Shown: positions 37,773 through 50,329 of the stretch, piece after piece
Layout of the letters: every line of letters starts with the position of its first letter
Position numbering within the stretch: the stretch's first letter is position 1
DNA from: Sindora glabra
Taxonomy: Eukaryota > Streptophyta > Magnoliopsida > Fabales > Fabaceae
DNA: 64,000 nt
Assembly (NCBI GenBank): GCA_020226215.1
Contig: CM035232.1
Location: 13,428,316 to 13,492,315 of the forward strand
Reading direction: 5' to 3'
Position numbers and translations under genes: made by a program
Notes under the pieces: generated by a model
Told to the model about the DNA's origin: nothing
Databases searched by the model: none
The model's input: the letters and a program-made list of their open reading frames with translations, nothing else

Positions 37773-37775
37773 TAT

Positions 37776-38560
37776 TACTATAACAATTATATAATATATA
37801 GATGACACATTCTCGATTATTTGTATAGATTTTTCAAATTTTTTCTTAAAAAAATCTATGTAGACTATTTTTATCATCTATATAGATTTTATTAAATTTT
37901 TTTAAAAAAATAAAAAATTCTATACAAATGACAAAAACTCATTTGTATAAGTCTTTCAAAATTTTTCTAAAAAATAGATGAAAAAATCTTTTCTATATAA
38001 GTGTTATAAACTTTTCTAAAAAATGAAAAAAATTATATACAAATGATAAAATATTTTTTATAATTTAAAAAAAATTAATTGCATATACAATATTTTTTCA
38101 TTTATATAAGTTTTACAAAATTTTAAAAAAATTAAAAAACTCTATACAATAAATAGGTTTTTAAATTAAAAATTTTTCTCTATACAAAAGATAAAAAGTC
38201 ATTTGTATAAAGTTTGAATTTTCTAAGGCAGCAAAAATTTAGCAGTGAAAATGGCAGAAGTAATACAAATGGCCATTTTTAACTATACAAATGACTTTGT
38301 CATCTTAGTAATCTTGAATGACAAAATGATGTATGTGCTTCTCTTCTTGGATTAATACAAATAACTTCTTTGATTATGTAGATGATAATTTCTCATCTTA
38401 ATATGCTTGAGGCTTAAGGGGCAAAATGACACATGTGCCCTTCACTTTGGACAAATAGAGATGATCAAGAAAGTTATAAAGATGACTTTTTATCATCTGT
38501 ATATACTATGCTTATAAATGACCATCATGAGCCATTTCCTTTATTTCATGCTTATGCTAG
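37776..38560. repeat. Left subterminal repeat region of the CACTA element
   Basis: At least ten variants of 'atttgtataga', 'ctatacaaatga' and 'atctatatagatt' occur in both orientations. The same motifs fill 48360-48707. In En/Spm elements such clustered subterminal motifs bind TNPA-like protein. Confidence 0.7.
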
Positions 38561-41319
38561 TGGAGCTCTTTTTCTCTCTCTTCTCTTGCTTAAAGTTTTC
38601 AAGTAAGTTCTCTCCTTTTCTCTTTAATTTTTTACTACATTTTTGTACTTCTTTATTAATTCTTGTATTTATCTTATTAAATAATTAAATTATGTTATTG
38701 TATTGTTGATTAAAATTCTTGATCATTGTTTTAACATTTCATTGGGGTATTAAAAAAAACTCATATGCTAAAGTCTTTTAATATTATTAATATAATCTAT
38801 AAAAATAATTTTTTTACTTTATTAGGTGGTTTAATAAAATTATTATTTTGTACAATGGCATGTATATTTATTATTTTAAATATATGATAAGTATGGATTG
38901 TTATTTTATATATTTTAATATGATATTCAATTTTTAAAAAAAACTAATTATTTTGAACAATTTGATATAAATATTACTTCAAACATTCAATGATATTGAT
39001 ATAATAATTGAATATGAATTTATTTTAATATTTTATTATGTTAGATGGTAAAATTAATATTTAATAGAAGTTGGTATATTTATTGCATTAAACATCTTGT
39101 GAGTTTGATAAAATATTAGATAATAAAATTTTAAAAAAATGATAATTATATTAATTAAATTATTAAATTATATTAAAAAATAAATAAAAATAAATTTGGA
39201 CAATTGCATGAATGAAAATATAAAAATTTTTATGATTTGAAACATTTAATAATTTAAGAAATTACTTAAAATACTAAAAAAATAAATAATTTGAAAATTT
39301 ATGAAATCATTTAATTAAATTCTTATAAAAAATTACTGAATAACAAATATTTAACACTTAATAAAGGTATATCATTAAACAACAATGGATAGTAAAATAT
39401 GTAATAATTTAATATTAAAAGTAAGTCATATGATTTTCATTAAATTATTAAATTATATAAAAATAAAAGTAATTAAAAATGATAACAACTAATTTTGATA
39501 ATTATAATAATGAAAATAAAAAACTTTCTATGATGTCAAATATTTTATAATTTAAGGTACAAAAAATACAAGTAGTAATAAACAATAAAATGCATAAGAA
39601 TTTAATATTATAAGTAAGTTATATAATGGTAATTAATTAATTTATTATATAATATAATAATGAAAGTAATAATTTAATGTACTAAAAATATAAGGAGCAA
39701 TGGATAATAAAATGCATAATAATTTAATATAAGAAGTAAGTTATATAATAATTAATTTATTATATTTTTACAAGAATGAAAGTAATAATTTAAAATACTA
39801 AAAATATAAGTAGTAATGGATATAATAATTCAATATTATAAGTAAGTCATATAATGGTAATTAATTTATTATATTATACAAGAATGAAAGTATTTGAAAA
39901 TTGATAGCATGATAATTTCACAATTACACTAATTTTAAATAAAGAAAATTCCATAATATTGAATATTTTATAATTTAAGAATTTAAGACACTGAAAATAT
40001 AAGTAATAATAGATAATAAAATATATAATAATTTAATAGTAGAAATATATTACATAACTTTTGTTAATTTGCTAAATTTTATAAGAATACAGATAAATAA
40101 AAGATAGTCATATAATATTTTGACAGTTATAATAATTAATACTTAAATTTTTTTATAATGCAAAATATTTTATAATGGTAATTAATTTATTATATTATGT
40201 AAGAATAAATATTGTACTAAGAGGATGCTAATTTGTAATAATTTTTCATAAGAAAATTAATTAAATATATGCAATGTCTAATGATATGGTATATTTATAT
40301 TATTAAGTAATTATTTAAAATACTAAAAAAATAGATAAGGTTGAAGGAGAAATTAAATATTAGAATATATATCATTTAATTATTAACATAACAATACATA
40401 AACTCATGAGTTTAAGATATTGTTAAAATTATTATAATAAAGAATTACAACATGTTAAATTTAAAATGCATTTGTACTATAACTTTAGACTCATTCATAG
40501 GTTAGTTAGTTTTCCTAGGTGAATCAATCCTTACATTATCCTAAAAATTTAAACAGTTTAGATATTTGTTCAAATTATTGTGCCTAACTTATTTGCTTAT
40601 CATTTCACTTTATAGAAATTTCTTATCTCTTACTTGTTGTCCAGGTATATACTATATTGATATATAGTATACACACTTGGATAATTACAAGGAGATATTA
40701 CCAAAATTTCTATATGTATGAAATGTATCGTTGATAAGTTAAAATAATAATTGTAAGAATATCTTGAATAGGATAGGGCCATACCTATTAAAGTTGGAGT
40801 GATAAAGTAAATTTAGGGCACATCACAAATATGCACGCATAATTGAATCATGTGATAACTTATGATATTGTAGACCAGTTACAACATATCTATTGACAAA
40901 AGGTAAATAATCTTACGAGATTAATTGTTGAATAAGTACTAGAATAGTACTATTGCATTTATAGAGAGAGTTAGAAACTTTGTCAATAAGAGAGGATTAG
41001 TAAGATGTTTATATAAGAAGTGCTTAAATGTGTTATATTAAACATTAGAAACTATGGAGGGGCACCTAATAAATAATGAATTTAATTTGTTGTACACAAA
41101 TTAGATTTATCATGGTCAATAGTATATATCTAAGGCTAACGTTATGTGTAGAGCACCCCCTAATGATACTAATAAGATGGTTAGTATTATATATAACTTT
41201 GTTACCCCTTATGCCACTGATCAAGTAGATAACAATGATAGAGATTGGGATAAGGACACCTTAAGGGGGACACATCTTATGACTAAAACTTTAATGACTT
41301 GCTTGTAAAAATTGAAACA
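38561..41319. other. Non-coding left interior of the CACTA element
   Basis: Very AT-rich with loosely repeated phrases ('ataataatttaatat-aagtaagt-atataat', 39380-39870) at about 120-130 bp spacing. No coding similarity was recognised before 41320; a decayed transposase N-terminus may begin around 40680. Confidence 0.5.
39390..39870. repeat. Loose ~120-bp AT-rich tandem repeat
   Basis: The phrase 'aataatttaatattataagtaagt-atataatggtaattaattta' recurs at about 39400, 39600, 39715 and 39825 with variation, in a stretch of alternating 'taagtagtaatgga-ataataaaat' phrases. Confidence 0.5.
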
Positions 41320-42373
41320 AAATTATACCTGGGTTGCCTAACCTTTTCTTTATTAAGCTTCTTAGTTAAACTTATGCATTTGAAAATAATACATAAGTAG
41401 ACTAATAAGTTGTTTGAATCTCTACTAAAGTTATGAAAGAAGCACTGCTAAAGGATAGCAAATTGCCTATATCATATTATAATACAGGGAAATGGCTCGA
41501 AAAGTTAGGATTGGGGTACAAATCAATTTATATTTATAAGTATGATTATACGTTCTTTTAAAAAGAACATGTTCGAAGTAAAATCTATCAAATTTATGAG
41601 AAGAGTCAATGGATTAATAAAAACATAAAAAGGAAAAAGGTTTCTTAAAAGGTATTATGGTATTCTTGGTTGGCCCCCAATTGAAGCAATTTTACAAATC
41701 AACGTACATAACAAAGGATATGATGTGGCATCATGCAAAATAATCCATTAAAGATGAGATTACATGACATTTTATTGATGGAAAAGCTTAACAGGATTTT
41801 GAAAGAAGGTATTATGATTTCTTAGCAAAATGAAAAGTATGTAACTAGGTTTGAGTGTAGATGGATTCAAATTTTGATATAAGCCTATTATATAGTATAC
41901 AACTAGTTATGATGACCACTTATAATTCGCTACTATAGTTTTGTATAAGAAAGTCATTTTTTACGTTAATGTTATTAATCCTTGGACCATAATATCTAGG
42001 AAAAGATATAAATATCTTTTTAAAACTACTTATTGCAAAGCTAAAACATTTATAGGAGATGGAAGTTGTAACTTTAGATGCTACTACTAGTATTATATTT
42101 ACGATGCGAATGACATTATTATGAATTATGAACAACTTTCCTATATCTTTCTGAGTAAAGTGGACAAGGGTACAATGCATTCTAATTTGAAACAAAAATA
42201 TGCCATCAATACATGTTAGAGGAAAAATAACTTATGTTAATTATTGTCACTTCCTTTTGATGAGCCATGCTTGGCAAAATAGTAAAAACTTCATTAGAAA
42301 AACTAAAAGGAAAGCCCTCCCAAGGCAACTTACTAATGACATGATCATGGACCATTTAAGTAGAGTACATTAG
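41320..42373 (+). pseudogene. CACTA transposase (TNP2-like), first part
   Basis: Recognisable pieces of the TNP2/Transposase_21 protein, which cuts and rejoins the element ends. About 41456-41580 gives 'KLPISYYNTGKWLEKLGLGY' followed by 'KSIYIYKYDYTFF', matching the K-L-P-x-S-Y-Y and G-L-G-Y-x-x-I-x-x-C-x-x-D-C section (both Cys lost). About 41715-41740 gives 'MMWHHAK', the conserved M-R-W-H-H segment. About 42250-42360 gives 'LMSHAWQNSKNFIRKTKRKA', the H-R-R-F-L-P-x-x-H-x-W region. Several frameshifts and stops intervene. The reading is cut at 42373 by a solo LTR and resumes at 44003. Confidence 0.75.
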
Positions 42374-44002
42374 TGTTAGTGTATATACCTTAAAACTAAT
42401 CATATGAATGATTATGAATTTGAATAATATTATTTTAAAGGTAATTTCAATTATTATATTATATATATTACTTACATAATATATTTAATTATGATAATAA
42501 TTCTAAAATAATTATATTCTTAAATATCCCTAATTATATATCATTGTGGATTGGATTGTGTTGATATGTTAAGATTAGTATATATGGTAACTTATATAAG
42601 ATATTAAGTCTATACATGAGTACAAGTTAAAGAACTTGTATATTAGATTGACCCATCCTAAAAATACTACATGGATCGTTATATGAGTGTCATGAGTAAT
42701 TCTTAGTGATTATTATTAATATGGTCCTTTGACCTGAAATCGTCAAGGTTTCCTACATATCAGTTCCACATTTTTCATACTACTTTATGTCATTCATGGT
42801 TAAGTAAATTCAATGGTAGTTATTGGATGATCATATATTATGCAGAGGAATTTGTATGATCAAGATAAAATTTATCCCTCCCATATAACAGGAATTACAT
42901 TTGTAAGCCCCTTGACATGGGATGTTAATTACATTTTTTTTAGTTAAATTGCTTAGGAATCAAGAAACGTTTGAATTGGGCTATACGACAATGATATGAT
43001 CCATATCCTATACTCAATCTAAATGTCTAAGATAAAAGATTATAGATGATGATCATATGTATATGTTTAGTCGAATTACTAACTTTTTCATTACTTAGGT
43101 AATAATGATATGTTGCTAGACATCCCTCATTGTTTATAATCAAGATAAAATTTGTCCCTCCTATATAATAGGAGTGACATCTATAAGCTCCTTGATTAAG
43201 TAAAGCTGAGAAAAATGCATGGTCATACTCAAATAGATAGACATGGAATATCAATTACATTTTCTTTAGTCAGCTTATTTAGGAATCAAGAAACTTTTGA
43301 ATTGAGCTATACGGAAATGATACGATCCATGTCTCGTACTCACTCTGGATGTCTAGGATAAAAGGTTATAGATAATGATCGCATGTATATATTTAGTCGA
43401 ATCACTAACTTTCTCATTACTTGGGTAACAATGATGTGTTACTAGATACCGCTCGTTATTTATGATTGTTGCCAATGTAATGAGGGCTTATAGGTTTACA
43501 CATTTAGAACCTAGTGAATTTGGAATTAATGGAGTAAATTGTTTAAGCTTAGTATATAGGAATTTTATATTATAATTATAAGGCTTAATTAAAAGCCCAT
43601 AATTATATATGGAACAAAGCCGAATTAGTTAGGATTTTCTATGCACCTATTTAAATAAATGTGTCAGGTGTTAAAATTAATAATTCACATATCCTAATAC
43701 ATAGAAAAAAACCTCACAGCTTTCCTTGACCACAACTTTAGAAGGGGTATAGTTAGCACTGCAAGGCAAAGGATGGGAATTCCAATCAATGATTATAGGA
43801 TGTTCACTAGTGATTCACGAGTTCGTATAGATACTTTAGAGTTTTTGACTGAAAGCAAGTCGAAAAGGTAATCAACAATTAAGCCTTTGAATCATCTGCA
43901 AAAGGTAATGACTAAAACCTTCTCCTAATCTAATTGTTTCGCATAGACCTTGGTTGGGATCAGTTAAATTCTACTACAACTGTTTGGCTCTTGATTCTAA
44001 CA
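42374..44002. mobile_element. Solo LTR nested in the CACTA transposase
   Basis: A 1629-bp segment begins TGTTAG and ends CTAACA, the inverted ends of an LTR, and is flanked on both sides by the identical 5-bp attag (42369-42373 and 44003-44007). Transposase similarity stops and restarts exactly at these points. There is no internal retrotransposon sequence, so this is the product of recombination between two LTRs. It contains an internal duplication (42856-43462). A short open frame at 43027-43254 (-) is not a gene. Confidence 0.88.
42856..43462. repeat. ~300-bp tandem duplication inside the solo LTR
   Basis: 'atcaagataaaattt-tccctcc-atataa-aggaattacat' starts at about 42858 and again at 43139, and both units run through 'aggaatcaagaaac-tttgaattg', 'gctatacg-caatgata' and 'tttagtcgaattactaac'. 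The second unit carries an extra ~40 bp near 43195-43240. Confidence 0.85.
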
Positions 44003-46040
44003 ATTAGAGATTTTCTAAAAAATGTCTACAATGTGGTGGAGTTAAGTGAAAGAGAGATGCAAACAAACTTAATTAAAGTAAAAAAATATTTTTTTAAACT
44101 TCCATATTAGTCCATAATGATCTTAAGGCATAACATCGATGTAATGGATGTTGAGAAGAATGTGTATAATAGTATTATAGGCATAATGTTAAACATTAAA
44201 CATAAATTAATGGGCATTGATAATGCAAAACGTGATTTGGCTGACATAAATATAAAAGCAAAATTGTACCTATAGGGATAAGTGGATGAAACCACATCCT
44301 AGATACATGCACAATTAGGACAATTGATGGTGGTTTTTCCTATTCATTAAAAATGTCAAGTTTCTTGATGAGTTTGCTAGAAATCTGAGAAAGAATGTGA
44401 TAAACATTGATACCATGATCAAAGGGTTGAAATCCTATGATTGTCATATCATTATGTAACGATTGTTAACACCTACAATGTGAACATTTTTGCTAAAAGT
44501 TAGCATGTCTGATCATTTGAGTTATGTAATTACTTTAACTAAATTTGTGCAAAAATATTAAACAAGCAAGATGTCAAGTAAGCTAAGGAAGACATTGTAT
44601 TAATTCTCTGCAAACTTGAAAGGATATACTATTTAGCATTTTTTGACATAATGATCCACTTAGTGATACACTTGCTTAAAGAAGTATTGCTAAGGGTTCA
44701 ATTCATTTTTAGTGGATGTATTCATATGAGAGATATATAAAGAAATTGAAGGACTATGTCAAAAACTATGCTTAACCTAAAGATTTTATTGTTAAGAGGT
44801 ATATTGTAGATGATATGTTAACATTTTATTCTATGTATCTGGAAGGGTGAAAACTATATTCAACCAACCTTACTGAAACTAGGATATAATCAACATGAGA
44901 ATAGAAAAGTTATTGTCGATTTTTAGATTTTAATGTTAACCTATTAACAAAAAAATTCATTTAGATAAAAGTGATCAAGAATTGTAACATAGCATATCAT
45001 AAATAACTATCCTAAAATCTAAGAGTACCTAGAGTAAGTTTCTTAAATTATCTAGTATTTTATTAAAGTTCTTCTAGTCCTTAATAAATAACTTGCATTA
45101 TATAGTGAACATATGAGATAACTGCAATCACACTTTGGTGAAAACATTAATCATTTATAGAGAACTTATTTTCCTCATTGGTATTACTCTAAGGTAATTC
45201 TTTATCTTATTTATTGGTTACTCATGTTGTTATTATTCACTTAAATTTTTTTTATAAATGTGCCACCTTACAAAAATGGATCCCAAAGGTGAATGACAAG
45301 CTATTATCTTTAACTTTTTGATTAACTTCACAATTATATCGTGTTCAATGTGTGTGGTACATGGAATTTAATTTATAACTACTTCTTAAGCTATTAAGCA
45401 TAAAATGCAAAATAATAAAATTTCTATACCTGAAATTGAAGATAACATATTCTATAGTATTTTAGAGGATGTCATGGAATTAAGTTATTTAAATGATTAC
45501 TTTGTGACTTTATCCAAATGTAAATGGTATGACATCAATCATGAAAAGAAGAAAATTATTATAAATAAGAATATAACAAGTATTTCTATCAATGCTTAGT
45601 GGAGTAAAGATGATCCATATATACTAGTATCTTAAGCAAAACATATTTTCTACGTTGACGATCCTCTTAATGGACCAAACTGAAGAGTTGTAAATAATGT
45701 GATGCATCATGATGTATAGGATCTCCTTAATAATTATGATGTCAGTGTCAATGGTGTGTCTTATTTATAGGATAATAACTACACTAACTTCATAGTTATA
45801 GTTGATCTTGGAAATTCCAACTTGATTATCTTACAAGATTAGAACCAAGATTCTAATTGTATTTTATTTTCTAGAAATGCTCATATTGTTAGGTAAATGT
45901 TCAATGACTTCATAAATGATTATGACAATTTGGAAGATGAAATGATTGGCGATTACATAAAGAAGAAGCTTTTAGAGTTCAATGATAATGGTGAAACTAA
46001 TGAAGAAGATAATGACCCTACAATATTCGCTTGCAATAAG
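44003..46040 (+). pseudogene. CACTA transposase, second part (DUF4218, DUF4216)
   Basis: Continuation of the transposase after the solo LTR. About 44424-44460 reads 'IKGLKSYDCHIIM', the start of DUF4218. About 44709-44850 reads 'WMYSYERYIKKLKDYVKNYA' and 'KRYIVDDMLTFYSMYLEG', which is the W-M-Y-x-x-E-R-Y core of DUF4218. 45405-45599 plus the following ~150 bp gives 'YSILEDVMELSY', 'LSKCKWYDI' and, after one stop, 'WSKDDPYILVS-AKHIFYVDDP', the full DUF4216 signature. An Asp/Glu-rich tail follows to about 46040, as in intact proteins. These domains always accompany TNP2 in plant CACTA elements. Stops and frameshifts are present. Confidence 0.82.
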
Positions 46041-46549
46041 TCTAATTAAAGTCAATATTTTTTTTATTAGTAATTAAGCTTTTAAGGCATCAATTTGATA
46101 TTCTATAGTAAGAATTTTTTATGTCTTATTATACTAACTATTTCAAACAATTCATTTCGTAAATGTAAATGTAATTTACTTTCAAAGGAAAAAATATAAC
46201 TTTTTATTATAAGTATTATTTACATCTTGTTATAATGAGTATTATGTATGTAATCATATATAATGATACTTGATAGCCATGACTGATGTTATGTCATACC
46301 ATTATAAAGGAGATGATGAACACAACCTACCATATGACCCTATTTGCATTCTTTCCTAGTGTAGGATAGGTAAAATTGTTTATACTCAAATACTTTATTT
46401 TGTAATTTTTCCTATAAATTTGTGTTATTAATAGTGCATTATATATAAAAGTTGCATCAAGTTAATAGTATCATTAAAAATCAAGGTCCCTAACCTTCCA
46501 CTAAAAAATTCAAAAGAATAATAAAAGTCCACTACTTGTCTATTTTAAT
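46041..46549. other. Spacer between CACTA coding remnants
   Basis: No coding similarity seen. AT-rich sequence between the transposase tail and the weaker second coding remnant. Confidence 0.45.
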
Positions 46550-47700
46550 AAGACAAGTCCATGGCAGGCGATTGATCCAAACTTAAGCAGCATTATAAAC
46601 CTTACCATAAAAATTACAAGCGAGTACTTAAGGAGTAAAGGGAATGTATTATATAAGGAGTCTATGTAAATATTGTTGAATATATCTTTGTTATTATTTT
46701 ATGTTTGATATTAAAATTAATAGATACAATAATTATAACATTTTTACATGCCTTTCAATACACTCCCATTTTAATTTTATGGACATTAAACCTAAGGAGT
46801 AGGGATATATAATTATTAGCATCTAGTAGATGGTAGCTAATCAATACAATAGTTAGAAGTTCATGCTCCATCAACATTTCTTGGAACATAGAAGTCAAGA
46901 CAACATGATCTCCACAGTCGAGGTGAGCTTGTATTGTAAATATCTTGATAGATTATTGGGATAAGTAATGTATGTACTTCGATAATGAATGTATAGAATA
47001 AAGCTAAAGTAAAATTAATAACTTTCTTAACTTTCAATTAATTTCTCTCCTACTATAAATGTTTTAGTTTGAATATACAAGAGTTATTAGAAGAAATTTG
47101 GATAAAAAATTAGAAAAGGTGTATAATGATTGCCACAGATCAAAGTTTATTGCAGCGATACAAAATAACAAGGTATTTTAACTTAACATTCTCACATCAT
47201 GCTAATGTCAAAAATCTTACTAATTGTTAATACCATATTTTAAAATCGGCATAAACAAATAAGGATGCAAGTGAATTGCAATTAGTGAGGGAGAATTTTT
47301 GTGAGCATCATATACATCATATAAAGGAATGGGTGTATCCGAATGTTCAAAATACTTATGTAAGTAATTTATTTTTATTTAATAATTTTATTTATCATTA
47401 GAAAAAAAAATTTACTCAAATTTTATGATTTTTGTCAAAAAATCAAGGCTAAGATACTGGAATTGGTCACCCAACGATCTTCGCAATCTAGTGCTTCCTC
47501 AACGACTCCCTGATAGGTTTGGTGGAGTTTAATAAGCTTGCTATTGCCAACAAGGTGCTAGGTACTCGTCGAGGGCATAAGAAAATAGTTGATCATGTAC
47601 TTACTAGGACCTTATATGGCATCCTCAATACCAACTCATTCATTGTAGCATTTCTTTCGAAGTAATAGTAGGATGCAAGATTTTTGAAAGAGGTGCAGAT
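46550..47700 (+). pseudogene. Possible CACTA second protein (TNPA-like) remnant
   Basis: Higher GC than the surroundings at 47440-47660. Readable phrases include 'VLGTRRGHKKIVDHVL', which resembles the V-L-G-x-R-x-G-Y-x-x-G segment near the end of plant TNPA/Transposase_24 proteins, and a basic stretch before it. Pieces at about 47060-47180 and 47260-47360 look like separate exons with Lys/Glu-rich sequence. The assignment rests mostly on position after the transposase. Confidence 0.45.
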
Positions 47701-48359
47701 TTATATTATTAAAAATTAACATGCCTTAGCTATGACAAGGTAATAGATTCTTTATCATAGTAAGTGCAATAGTAAACTTCCATTACCCTTAAGGCGATGC
47801 ATGTTGCTTTACAGTTCATAGAATTCTCTTTACCTCATTTTTTTATGTCTCCTTTTCCTCCTCCACCTCAAATAAACATCCCTCGGCCAAGAGTACTGTC
47901 CAAATTCACTTCCTAATCACTCTCTACTCCATAACATCCCTTAACACCCTAGTTGTAACAACCCTCACTGCTAACCTAGCCAAAGTCGTACTAGCCTCTA
48001 CCCAAGCCCTCGCATGTGCCTTTAAACAATACTGAGGATAAGGATGGTGATAATTATAGCTGTTATATATATATATGTGTGTGTATTATGCATTTGCTTT
48101 TTTATTTGATATTTTATATTATTATGTATAAATGTAGTATTTTTTTTATTATATATTATTAGGAGTTAGTTTTTATCTTATTTATTTTTACAATTGATAT
48201 TATAATATTTTTAAATAATTATTAATAATTATAAAAAATATTTTAGCTTATATTGAATTTTTTTACACCATTAATTTACAAGTAATTTTTTTAAATTAAA
48301 AATAAATATGTTAAAAATTATTAAAATTTTTGTGTGAATTGAATTTTTTTACACTGTTG
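47700..48359. other. Right interior of the CACTA element
   Basis: A C/T-rich part (47830-48030) without recognised coding, then AT-rich sequence with a short (TA/TG) run at 48063-48084. Confidence 0.4.
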
Positions 48360-48707
48360 ATTTTCAAATAAAACACCTATACAAGCTGACATTAGTTATC
48401 TGAATAAGTCATACCTATACAAATAACAAATGTTATTTGCATAAGTTTTTACCTATCTAGATAACTTTATCATCTATATAAAGAAGCCAATTATGACCAT
48501 TTTTCCACCCAATATAAACAACGTCATCTATATAGGTGGAACCTACCACCTATATAGATGACATGAAAACCCGCTTATAAAGGTAAAAACATATATGAAT
48601 CTATACAGATAATTTAATATAGGTAATAGTATCATCTATAACATCTATATAGATAATAATTCAACCCAAACAACTTTTTCATTTGTATAAACCTTTTTTT
48701 TGTAGTG
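48360..48707. repeat. Right subterminal repeat region of the CACTA element
   Basis: 'acctatacaaataac', 'atctatatagatga', 'tcatctatataaa' and similar motifs are packed here, in mirror relation to 37776-38560, ending at the GTAGTG terminus. Confidence 0.75.
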
Positions 48708-49738
48708 TATGTGAGTTTAAGTGAGAGATAATTGGAATTTTTGTTTTATTTTGGACCTCACTTAATTTGTAAATATATACATTATCATTATTATGTATAT
48801 AGTGTAAAGCCCAAATTGTTAAGTGACTTAAAAAATATAATTTTTATATTATATTCAAACTCGATCTAGGTTAATTCTATATAAATCTTATGATTAATAG
48901 GATTCATGATCTAATCAAATTAATTAATATGAGTTCCCTACCTTTAATAATTTATGATATCACATTTTGTTCCATCAAAGTATAAATATGATTTTTCTCA
49001 TCAAAGAACAACTAGTAGGGTATGATAGAAGGAGCGTGAGACTTTATCACACATTTCTTTATTTTTAATATTTTAGATATAGTTGGTTCATAAAAGTATA
49101 ATTACATGATTGGAGGTATTAATTTGGGAATTCTTCCAGAAATGATTAAAATGTGCATATAATATTTCTCTTTCCTATTCTATAAAAAGATGAATATAGG
49201 ATGCTAAGTAAATTATGTCTTAGTACATGATGATTTGAAAAATATCACAAAAGAAACTAGAGTTTAAAAGAACTAAAGTTTACCAACACAACTTACTAGC
49301 CTCAACCATTATATTCTGCATCCTACACCATTTACTTGGCTTTTCAAGAAATTAAGATCAATGCTAGTGGCTAGAGTAGTAACTAAAAAAGCAATAGAAT
49401 AAATAAATTAACTTAAGCATTTTATCATTTTACTACCTTTAATTTGGAAAGAAGAAATGGTCAGATAATACACTATGTTGAATAGTTTTCATAATTTTTT
49501 AAAAGTATAGACCTTTTATTTCAAAATTTTAAATTTAATTTATTATTAATATAAATCTAATTCATTTATAATTATTTTCATATTATTAAAAAATTGATAA
49601 AACTTATTAATAAAAATTCTTAAATTACTAATACTTTTTTATAATATTTCATTTTTTAATGTTTTAATGTGTAAAAATTTTACACTATAATAAATTTAAT
49701 TTAAACTCCAACAAAAAAATTACATAAACATAAATAAA
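48708..49738. other. Spacer between CACTA and copia elements
   Basis: AT-rich DNA with no gene recognised. Begins with the right tat target duplication. Confidence 0.5.
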
Positions 49739-50310
49739 TGTTAAAATTAGTTAAATTAATTTTGAAATTAAAAAATATAATAATATGAATGGTAGCAATT
49801 CAAAGACTTAGCCATGAAGACAGCAGCCAAGGCGGTAATATAAGATTGCAACAAGCAAGCTGAAATGTTAGAATTTAAAGTGGGGGTCGAACTACTACTT
49901 GATAAGGCCATAGTACATCAGCTTGCATAAGTTATGAAGTCGACTTTACAATTAGTAAGTCTTGGAAATTGTCAAATAAAAATAATATATTAATAGAAAC
50001 TAGTCGGCAGGCATCACTATATATACCTAGGACTTTACTTCTACTATTTTAATTTCACTTTGAAGAATTAGTGTTTTTTGCTTAAAAGCAATTGCTCTGT
50101 AGAGCAAAGACCAACAAAAAGAGAGATTTTATTAGTGTGAGAAAAATTAAATGTTATTTTGTAAAAAGTATGTGAAGAAAAATTATAGTTTGTATTTGTG
50201 AGAATTATTACAATTCAGAAAGAATATTTTCTCTCATCTTTACTCATTCTCCACAAATTTCCTTTTATCTTTTGGTGCCAATATTATTAGCAAATATATT
50301 GGTTCCAACA
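49739..50310 (+). repeat. 5' LTR of the copia element
   Basis: Starts TGTTAAAATTAG and ends CCAACA. A TATA-like 'ctatatatacc' at about 50017-50027 is kept in both LTRs and is the likely promoter core, followed by the probable transcription start and R region. Confidence 0.92.
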
Positions 50311-50311
50311 T

Positions 50312-50323
50312 TTGGTATCAACG
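50312..50323 (+). other. Primer-binding site, initiator tRNA-Met type
   Basis: TGGTATCAACGC lies one base after the LTR and matches the usual TGGTATCAGAGC at ten of twelve positions. Confidence 0.85.
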
Positions 50324-50329
50324 CTTGGT

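Larger units (their letters stand above)
37776..48707 (+). mobile_element. CACTA (En/Spm) DNA transposon, 10.9 kb, dead
   Basis: The right end is GTAGTG preceded by a T-run, the inverse of the CACTAC-AAAAA terminus. The left end reads TACTATAACAA, a decayed CACTA terminus. The 3-bp sequence tat flanks both ends (37773-37775 and 48708-48710), the duplication length expected for CACTA. Both subterminal regions carry many copies, in opposite orientation, of short 'atttgtatag/tcatctatatagat' motifs, as these elements do for transposase binding. The plus strand encodes remnants of a TNP2-type transposase with DUF4218 and DUF4216 parts and a possible second protein. Stops, frameshifts and a nested solo LTR have killed it. 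Confidence 0.88.
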
